DNA from: an uncultured Alphaproteobacteria bacterium
GTDB taxonomy: Bacteria > Pseudomonadota > Alphaproteobacteria > RF32 > CAG-239
Length of the DNA: 10,815 nt
NCBI GenBank assembly: GCA_944391365.1
Contig: CALXTH010000180.1
Location: 1 to 10,815, forward strand
Direction of reading: 5' to 3'
The position numbers and the translations under genes are program-made. This document shows positions 6,721 to 10,815 of the stretch, in pieces. The number at the start of each line of letters is the position of its first letter. Position 1 is the stretch's first letter. Under the pieces are notes generated by a model. The model had not been told where the DNA came from. It ran no database searches and worked only from the letters and a program-made list of their open reading frames with translations.

Positions 6721-7782
6721 ATGATAAATCGGTTTTTACAATCCCTGAAAATGATACGCCCGGCTCTGATCTTGTCCCGGGCCGGATTATCCCGGTTGCT
6801 GCCCGTACCGCCGTTTGGTATATATCTGAAAGCAACAGTTTGTTTTAAGCCTGAACAACGGCAACCGGTTTCCGAAAGCCTGAAAAACTTCATCCAGTCG
6901 GAACAAAGCCCCATTCTGAAAATTTTTGCAGCTGAACTTGCCTGGAAAGAGGCGTCACCCTTGGTTGATTTGACGGCAGCAGACGGATTCTCTTACAAAG
7001 AAAGAGAAAAACTGCGCCTGATTTTTCAGACGATTGTCAAGTTTGCTCCGGAATATCAGCCGGCTTACCGCGCCTTTGTCTACAAAACGGATCTTCTGCT
7101 GGATAAACGCCTGTATGCCGCCGAACTTGAAAACCTTAATGAAGCTGCCGGAAATTTTCCGAACCTGCTGCCGCTTGAAATAGATTGGAAAGCTTGTCAT
7201 AAAAAACACCTCGCTTTATCTTATCCGCGAGAGACCACCTTTGTCGCAATCCCGAAAAAAGCGCTGCAAAAAAATTTGGCAGAACTTTGGGCTTATCTGT
7301 TTTTTCAAAAATCCATTCTCATTGAAAATTGGCAGGATATTGCCGTCTGCAAGGATAAAATAACATTTCGCAGCCCGATTCTCGGAGCCCCGGTTTCTGC
7401 GGCATTGAAAAATAAAACCGCCTCTTACCTCCGGCAGACTGAGAAACCCAAAACCTATGAACAATACCGCTTGTTTCAGGCTTTGCAGCATGTACAACAA
7501 ACCTGTCCGGAAATCAGCCTGTCCACACTTTGGAAAAACGAACTTGCTTTCCGGTATGAAGAAAACAGCAATACCCGGCCGGATAAAGAGTATCTGAATG
7601 CCCTGCAACAGACAGACTACGGAACAATCCTTGAGCCGCCGTTAAGGCTGAGCAATCCCCGACAGCTTGAACATCTGCTCCGCCCTGAAAATCTGAGCCG
7701 GGATAAACGATTCGCTAACAGCTCTCTGGTCGTTGTTTGGACTCTGGCACTCCTCATCTTCCTCCTGCTAACGTATTTTTGA
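6721..7782 (+). CDS. Shortened UbiB/ABC1-family homologue lacking kinase-like active-site motifs
   Basis: The 353-residue product starts at the ATG at 6721, with AAGGA eight bases upstream. UbiB proteins are membrane-attached kinase-like ATPases needed for ubiquinone synthesis, usually about 500 residues. My by-eye comparison matches residues 1-70 (FLQSLKMIRPALILSRAGL) to the UbiB N-terminus, 91-146 (KLRLIFQTIVKFAPEY then LDKRLYAAELENLNEAAGNF) to the segment ending in the ELDLRxEA-like helix, and PLEIDWK (151-157) to its P-x-VDW. The KxGQ motif appears only as KIFA (67-70), and the lobe that normally follows it is missing. The HxDPHPGN catalytic stretch is replaced by IENWQD (201-206), and DFG by RSPILG. 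A C-terminal membrane helix (335-352) remains, as in UbiB. Its position divergent from mutM is where ubiE-ubiB often sit, which supports the call. It could be a decaying relic or a repurposed pseudokinase. Confidence 0.55.
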   Translation: MINRFLQSLKMIRPALILSRAGLSRLLPVPPFGIYLKATVCFKPEQRQPVSESLKNFIQSEQSPILKIFAAELAWKEASPLVDLTAADGFSYKEREKLRLIFQTIVKFAPEYQPAYRAFVYKTDLLLDKRLYAAELENLNEAAGNFPNLLPLEIDWKACHKKHLALSYPRETTFVAIPKKALQKNLAELWAYLFFQKSILIENWQDIAVCKDKITFRSPILGAPVSAALKNKTASYLRQTEKPKTYEQYRLFQALQHVQQTCPEISLSTLWKNELAFRYEENSNTRPDKEYLNALQQTDYGTILEPPLRLSNPRQLEHLLRPENLSRDKRFANSSLVVVWTLALLIFLLLTYF

Positions 7783-7808
7783 GATTCATCGGTGATTATT
7801 CATGATAA

Positions 7809-7885
7809 GGCCAACAGGCGCAGCTTGACCCCATCGGTTTGCGGTTGAGAGATTGGGGCTTAAAATGCACTGCGTGCAGATTGTG
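7809..7885 (+). repeat. Dispersed repeat, copy A
   Basis: This 77-bp stretch aligns without gaps to copy C (10594-10670) at about 62 of 77 positions by my count. It includes the shared blocks AGCTTGACCC, GGTTGAGAGATTGG-like and AAATGCACTGCGTGC. The last holds a small GCAC-TGC-GTGC hairpin. It lies between the UbiB-like stop and a terminator, with no open frame. Confidence 0.75.
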
Positions 7886-7894
7886 TCAAGTAAT

Positions 7895-7925
7895 ATCCTG
7901 TGTTTTAAGAACACGGGATTTTTTA
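7895..7925 (+). terminator. Hairpin terminator downstream of the UbiB-like gene
   Basis: ATCCTGTGTT (7895-7904) pairs with AACACGGGAT (7910-7919) across a five-base loop, with one G-T pair, and is followed by a run of T. It insulates the promoter of the cysteine-rich gene from upstream transcription. Confidence 0.85.
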
Positions 7926-7961
7926 TTTGTCAAAATTCTAGTTTGAAGTCAAAAATTATTA

Positions 7962-7990
7962 TTTACAACTATTTTCTTTTCTGGTATAAT
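7962..7990 (+). promoter_or_regulatory. Strong sigma-70 type promoter of the cysteine-rich secreted protein gene
   Basis: TTTACA (7962-7967), a 17-base spacer and a perfect TATAAT (7985-7990) preceded by TGG, an extended -10. The ATG lies 36 bases further on. This is the clearest promoter in the window and suggests substantial expression. Confidence 0.85.
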
Positions 7991-8025
7991 GGGAGTCGTA
8001 GGAAAGAAGTTTGCAAGGAGATATT

Positions 8026-9561
8026 ATGATGAAAATACGTTATGCTTTATTGTTATCCGTATCCTGTCTCGGCCTCGGCTCTCTCGCCAACGCCGGACTC
8101 ATTCCTGATATCACCCCGGTTGGGAAGAATACATCTATCTTCACACTGCGGGGTACCCCCGCAGACGAAAGTCTATTAAGACTTTCCCATTCTTCATACA
8201 CACACCTTGCTTCCCAATCCAAACTTCTTTCCGTCTCTGTCTTTGTGAGGAGGACATCGTCCGACGCGGCAATCCATAATAATATAAATGGATCGCCACG
8301 GCGAATAAATTCGCCTCGCGATGACGATTCTGATGATTTTTTATCTACTCAACACAAAGAACTTGAAGCGTCGCGCTTATTATTACCGGAACAAGATACC
8401 GCAGACCTTCCGCTGACCGTGTCGGTCTGTTTTATTACCGACGCGGGGAATTGTCGGGGAAATGAATATGATTACGGCGGAGCAAATACCCCGGATAATT
8501 CTTCCGGCGGAACTCCGGGTGGAAGCTCCTCCGGCGGGGATAATGATGACGATTGGACGCTGGACAACAAAGAACGCTGCCATAAAGAGGGATATACCCA
8601 AACCTCCTGCAGTTCTGTTCAGGACCCAGTGAATTATTGTCCTTACGACAATACTTATTTTGAAAAATGCGTTTGCAAACCGGGACTGGTCACCTGTACC
8701 AAGCCTTATTACGGTGTCGGGGAAAGCTGCGGTGGGAAGTATGCTTCCTGTCAACTGGACAATGACCGGGCTTGCAAAGAGGATGGATATTCCCAAACCG
8801 GAAGCTGCAACTCGGTTCAGAACATCAACCGGCGCTGCCCATACGACGCCAATTATTTTGATAAGTGTGTCTGCCGCTCCGACCTTTATACCTGCTCATC
8901 GCCGTTGCAAGGGGTGGGCGAAGCCTGCGGCGGTAAATACGCCAGCTGCCAGTGTCCGAGCTCATATAGGACCTGCGACTGCGGCGGGGCGGCCGGGGCA
9001 ACTTCCTGCTCATGGGGCGGAATGACAAAATATTCATCCTGCAAAGCCTGTTGCTCCGACACCTGCCCATCTGGCTCAAAATCCGTCTCATGTTCCGGAG
9101 GATATCAAATAAAGGTTGCCGAAACAGAATGTGGATCAGCTTGTTATTCTTGTGAGGGAGTGGACGATGACGGATTATATCATTGTAACGGAAAAATTGA
9201 GGGGGTCAGGGTTTCCGGAACCAATATTGTTGTTGGTTATAAAGATGTCGGCAACACCCATTGGACTGGTATTCATGATTTTGTTTCCCAATTTAAATTT
9301 TGTGGAAAATCAGGTCGATTGCCAACAAAAGCCGAGCTTTTGGCAATCGCCAAAGATATGCCCAATTTGAGACAAAAACTTTCACAAGCCGGGGGCCACC
9401 AATTTTCATCAGAATGGTATTGGACCTCAGATTATAGTGGTAGATGCCCTTATCATTCGGGAGACTATTATTATATTGTTAACCCGATTACCGGTAATTG
9501 GATATCAACCGGTTGTGATGTCGTCGATTATTTACGGGTTCGAGCAGTTATGGATATTTAA
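8026..9561 (+). CDS. Secreted cysteine-rich modular protein with C-terminal DUF1566-like domain
   Basis: The protein has 511 residues from the first of two adjacent ATGs, with AAGGAG five bases upstream. Residues 1-23 are a signal peptide ending ANA. Residues 31-105 are low-complexity and appear to be encoded by palindromic DNA. A G/S/D linker (about 150-180) follows. Two tandem Cys modules of about 63 residues come next (184-246 and 248-310), sharing CPYDxxYFxKCVC and GVGExCGGKYASCQ, then a third Cys-rich stretch to 376. The C-terminal part (about 385-511) has GRLPTKAELLAIA, EWYWTSD, YYYIVNPITGNW and RVRAV, resembling DUF1566/Lcl C-terminal domains with a C-type-lectin-like fold. The many cysteines suggest disulphide bonding outside the cytoplasm, and a surface or adhesion role is a guess. 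Base composition drops sharply near 9105, between the Cys-rich and C-terminal parts, as if the domains had separate origins. It has its own promoter and terminator. Confidence 0.85.
   Translation: MMKIRYALLLSVSCLGLGSLANAGLIPDITPVGKNTSIFTLRGTPADESLLRLSHSSYTHLASQSKLLSVSVFVRRTSSDAAIHNNINGSPRRINSPRDDDSDDFLSTQHKELEASRLLLPEQDTADLPLTVSVCFITDAGNCRGNEYDYGGANTPDNSSGGTPGGSSSGGDNDDDWTLDNKERCHKEGYTQTSCSSVQDPVNYCPYDNTYFEKCVCKPGLVTCTKPYYGVGESCGGKYASCQLDNDRACKEDGYSQTGSCNSVQNINRRCPYDANYFDKCVCRSDLYTCSSPLQGVGEACGGKYASCQCPSSYRTCDCGGAAGATSCSWGGMTKYSSCKACCSDTCPSGSKSVSCSGGYQIKVAETECGSACYSCEGVDDDGLYHCNGKIEGVRVSGTNIVVGYKDVGNTHWTGIHDFVSQFKFCGKSGRLPTKAELLAIAKDMPNLRQKLSQAGGHQFSSEWYWTSDYSGRCPYHSGDYYYIVNPITGNWISTGCDVVDYLRVRAVMDI
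8116..8221 (+). repeat. Nested inverted repeats inside the cysteine-rich gene
   Basis: The outer arms TTGGGAAG (8120-8127) and CTTCCCAA enclose GAAGAAT/ATTCTTC and two perfect neighbouring hairpins: CTGCGGGG-TAC-CCCCGCAG (8146-8164) and GAAAGTC-TATTAA-GACTTTC (8167-8186). This much pairing within coding DNA is unusual and suggests a structured repeat element or RNA structure early in the message. Confidence 0.65.
8239..8324 (+). repeat. Palindromic repeat element read in frame within the coding sequence
   Basis: An imperfect long palindrome of about 86 bp. The left arm reads GTGAGG...GACGCGGCAATCCAT. The right arm, reverse-complemented, reads GTCATCGCGAGG...CCGTGGCGATCCAT. The centre is an AT-rich spacer (8278-8287). 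The arm pattern (TCATTGCGAGG...GGCAATCC) is one I recognise from widespread small intergenic palindromic repeats of bacteria. Here it encodes residues 72-100, rich in S, N, R and D, without breaking the frame. Confidence 0.7.
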
Positions 9562-9566
9562 CAAGT

Positions 9567-9600
9567 AAAGCCCCGAACAAAAAAGTTCAGGGCTTTGTTT
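9567..9600. terminator. Terminator between convergent genes
   Basis: AAAGCCCCGAAC (9567-9578) pairs with GTTCAGGGCTTT (9585-9596) with one mismatch, around an A6 loop, followed by GTTTT. It starts five bases after the cysteine-rich gene's stop and just past the convergent gene's stop, so it can serve both. Confidence 0.8.
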
Positions 9601-9602
9601 TC

Positions 9603-10316
9603 TTAGCAATACAGCAGGCGGATACGCGGCGAATGATGATCAATGAGTTTTTGAATTTCAAGGTTTACTTCATTGACATATTCATCTCTGCCACCAAAGG
9701 AAATTTCCTTCAGGGCTTCGTTCCACCATTTGACACATTCGGGATGTTGTTTCCGGCGGCGCAGAATATGCACACTTTCATCTATATAGAAAATGGACAA
9801 GTCTCTGTCGCCCAAAATGACATCTTCGCCCGGGATGGTATAGGTTCCCATACGCGTTCCCGCTATTCTGTTTTGTGCCAGCAAAATCCGGTGTTGCGGC
9901 ACAATCAGCAAAGTGTCATTATTGCATTCATAATTGTCATCCCTGTCGTGTGAGGTCAGAGGTCCGCCGAGGCCCTTAATGATTTTTGCCGCACAAAAGG
10001 CTGTTTCCCGACTGTTAATATCTTCTTCCAAATGAAGCAGTGTTATGCTGGGAGAGATATTATATGATTTTTTCAATGCATACCAAGCGTAAACCGCATA
10101 AACGGCAGACATCAATGCATCACCGAAAATAACGATGTGTTTATAAGGTTTTAAAATTCCCTTATTTTCATACGCTTTGGTAATTTCATCTGATTTAACC
10201 AGCCAGGCGAGCAAATCTTTGCTTTTGGGGGCATCATTCTGCGCGACGGCGTAACAATTCTGTACTAACGGAGAAACGGCGATCAGCTTTTGTATCGCCT
10301 CATTAATCTTATTCAT
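9603..10316 (-). CDS. Protein of unknown function with a Rossmann-like segment
   Basis: The 237-residue product has no family I recognise with confidence. YKHIVIFGDALMSAVYAVYAWYALKK (about 58-83) looks like a beta strand, turn and helix of a nucleotide-binding-type fold. The following SITLLHLEEDINSRETAFCAAKIIKGLG and TLLIVPQHRILLAQNRIAGTRMG faintly recall the YdcF/SanA (DUF218) layout, but the motifs are not clear enough to assign it. There is no signal peptide, so a cytoplasmic location is likely. The start ATG at 10314-10316 has no ribosome site; the leader is almost all A and T. No better downstream start is visible. It converges on the cysteine-rich gene and has a good promoter upstream. 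Confidence 0.7.
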   Translation of the reverse strand: MNKINEAIQKLIAVSPLVQNCYAVAQNDAPKSKDLLAWLVKSDEITKAYENKGILKPYKHIVIFGDALMSAVYAVYAWYALKKSYNISPSITLLHLEEDINSRETAFCAAKIIKGLGGPLTSHDRDDNYECNNDTLLIVPQHRILLAQNRIAGTRMGTYTIPGEDVILGDRDLSIFYIDESVHILRRRKQHPECVKWWNEALKEISFGGRDEYVNEVNLEIQKLIDHHSPRIRLLYC

Positions 10317-10365
10317 GATAATAATTATTTAGAAAATTGAACATAATAATTAAACAGTGTTGCTT

Positions 10366-10394
10366 GTTATAGATGAAATTAAAATAAAAATCAA
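10366..10394 (-). promoter_or_regulatory. Probable promoter of the convergent unknown gene
   Basis: On the minus strand TTGATT (10389-10394), a 17-base spacer and TATAAC (10366-10371) make a good sigma-70 match. The predicted leader of about 40 bases is very AT-rich. Confidence 0.65.
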
Positions 10395-10405
10395 GCTTTT
10401 TTTTT

Positions 10406-10478
10406 GCAAGCTGGCGGCGGAAGCTGAGGCACCACCGAGGCGGTGGGGCCATCAGTTAGCGGTTGAGAGATTGGAGTA
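10406..10478 (+). repeat. Dispersed repeat, copy B (diverged, with an inserted hairpin)
   Basis: It begins GCAAGCTGGCG like copy C and ends with GCGGTTGAGAGATTGG, identical to copy A. Between them is extra DNA with the perfect hairpin CCACCG-AGG-CGGTGG (10432-10446). The downstream half seen in A and C is absent. Confidence 0.6.
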
Positions 10479-10558
10479 AAGAAGGCGCGATGCTTAGATA
10501 GCGTTGGCGGGTGGTTCAGGGAGGGTGAACATGGATATTTTTTATAAACCCTTCCTGT

Positions 10559-10585
10559 CCTCCCCTTAACGGAATTAAGGGGAGG
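10559..10585. repeat. Perfect 11-bp inverted repeat
   Basis: CCTCCCCTTAA and TTAAGGGGAGG flank a CGGAA loop. No T run follows on either side, so it is not a standard terminator. It adjoins dispersed repeat copy C and is probably part of the same repeat mosaic. Confidence 0.75.
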
Positions 10586-10593
10586 AACGCTGT

Positions 10594-10670
10594 GGCAAGC
10601 TGGCGTAGCTTGACCCGGTTGCTTTGCTGTTGAGGGATAGGGACTTGAAATGCACTGCGTGCGAATTGTG
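10594..10670 (+). repeat. Dispersed repeat, copy C
   Basis: A 77-bp ungapped match to copy A at roughly 80 percent identity by eye, including the AAATGCACTGCGTGC hairpin block. As at copy A, a terminator and then an extended -10 promoter follow. Confidence 0.75.
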
Positions 10671-10683
10671 CCTCTACAGAGAT

Positions 10684-10713
10684 AAAGGCTCAGGAGAAAT
10701 CCTGGGCCTTTTT
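10684..10713 (+). terminator. Hairpin terminator near the right edge
   Basis: AAAGGCTCAGGA (10684-10695) pairs with TCCTGGGCCTTT (10700-10711) through a GAAA tetraloop, with one T-G pair, and a T run follows. No gene ends just upstream on this strand, so it probably insulates the promoter that follows. Confidence 0.8.
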
Positions 10714-10756
10714 GTCAGGTTGAAAATCTAAAATTCGTGATTACATCAAAAAGTGC

Positions 10757-10785
10757 TTGCTAAAGCTCTCCCGTTGTGGTATTCT
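10757..10785 (+). promoter_or_regulatory. Promoter for a gene beyond the right edge
   Basis: TTGCTA (10757-10762), a 17-base spacer and TATTCT (10780-10785) preceded by TGG. The spacing and extended -10 match the cysteine-rich gene's promoter, and no coding region begins before the window ends. Confidence 0.6.
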
Positions 10786-10815
10786 AGATATGCAGTCAGG
10801 AAAACCGGCTGTGGT

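Noticed and set aside
8011..8025. TTG at 8011 as start of the cysteine-rich protein
   Set aside because: The AAGGAG ribosome site lies inside that extension and points to the ATG at 8026, which begins a proper signal peptide.
8040..8222. Minus-strand open frame of 60 codons inside the cysteine-rich gene
   Set aside because: It lies opposite a gene with a clear promoter, ribosome site and signal peptide, and arises from the inverted-repeat DNA.

Overview
The window looks like the dnaA/dnaN chromosomal region of an alphaproteobacterium. The order recF-dnaN-dnaA-(gap)-rpsT-enoyl-CoA hydratase-mutM on one strand, with a UbiB-like gene divergent from mutM, matches the arrangement common around dnaA in Alphaproteobacteria. 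Base composition is moderate to AT-rich. A decayed mutM, a UbiB homologue without its catalytic motifs, and an unusual cysteine-rich secreted protein suggest an uncultured, possibly anaerobic or host-associated lineage. That lifestyle reading is inference.

Positions 1-4590, minus strand: the replication and repair genes recF (its 3' end runs off the window), dnaN and dnaA appear intact, followed upstream by rpsT. A hairpin terminator separates dnaA from dnaN, and another follows rpsT. The roughly 900-base space between dnaA and rpsT has no credible gene. It holds six copies of a 25-bp tandem repeat, AT-rich stretches, and four GANTC sites spaced exactly 10 bp apart. It is a candidate replication origin or dnaA control region, although I find no canonical DnaA box.

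Positions 4708-6690, minus strand: a tightly packed unit of mutM, a small exported protein and an enoyl-CoA hydratase family gene. mutM has an in-frame amber codon at codon 107, a damaged PRRF-region motif and no fourth zinc-finger cysteine, so it is probably a pseudogene.

Positions 6721-7782, plus strand: a 353-residue protein that I read as a shortened UbiB/ABC1-family homologue with its kinase-like active site erased. Together with mutM it suggests decay of oxygen-related functions.

Positions 7783-10815: an accessory region. A promoter-driven secreted cysteine-rich protein (8026-9561) has two tandem Cys modules and a C-terminal DUF1566-like domain. Its N-terminal part appears to be built from palindromic repeat DNA carried in frame. 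A convergent gene of unknown function (9603-10316) follows. The last 500 bases are a mosaic of short repeats. A repeat-terminator-promoter module upstream of the cysteine-rich gene recurs at the right edge, which predicts a related gene just past the window.
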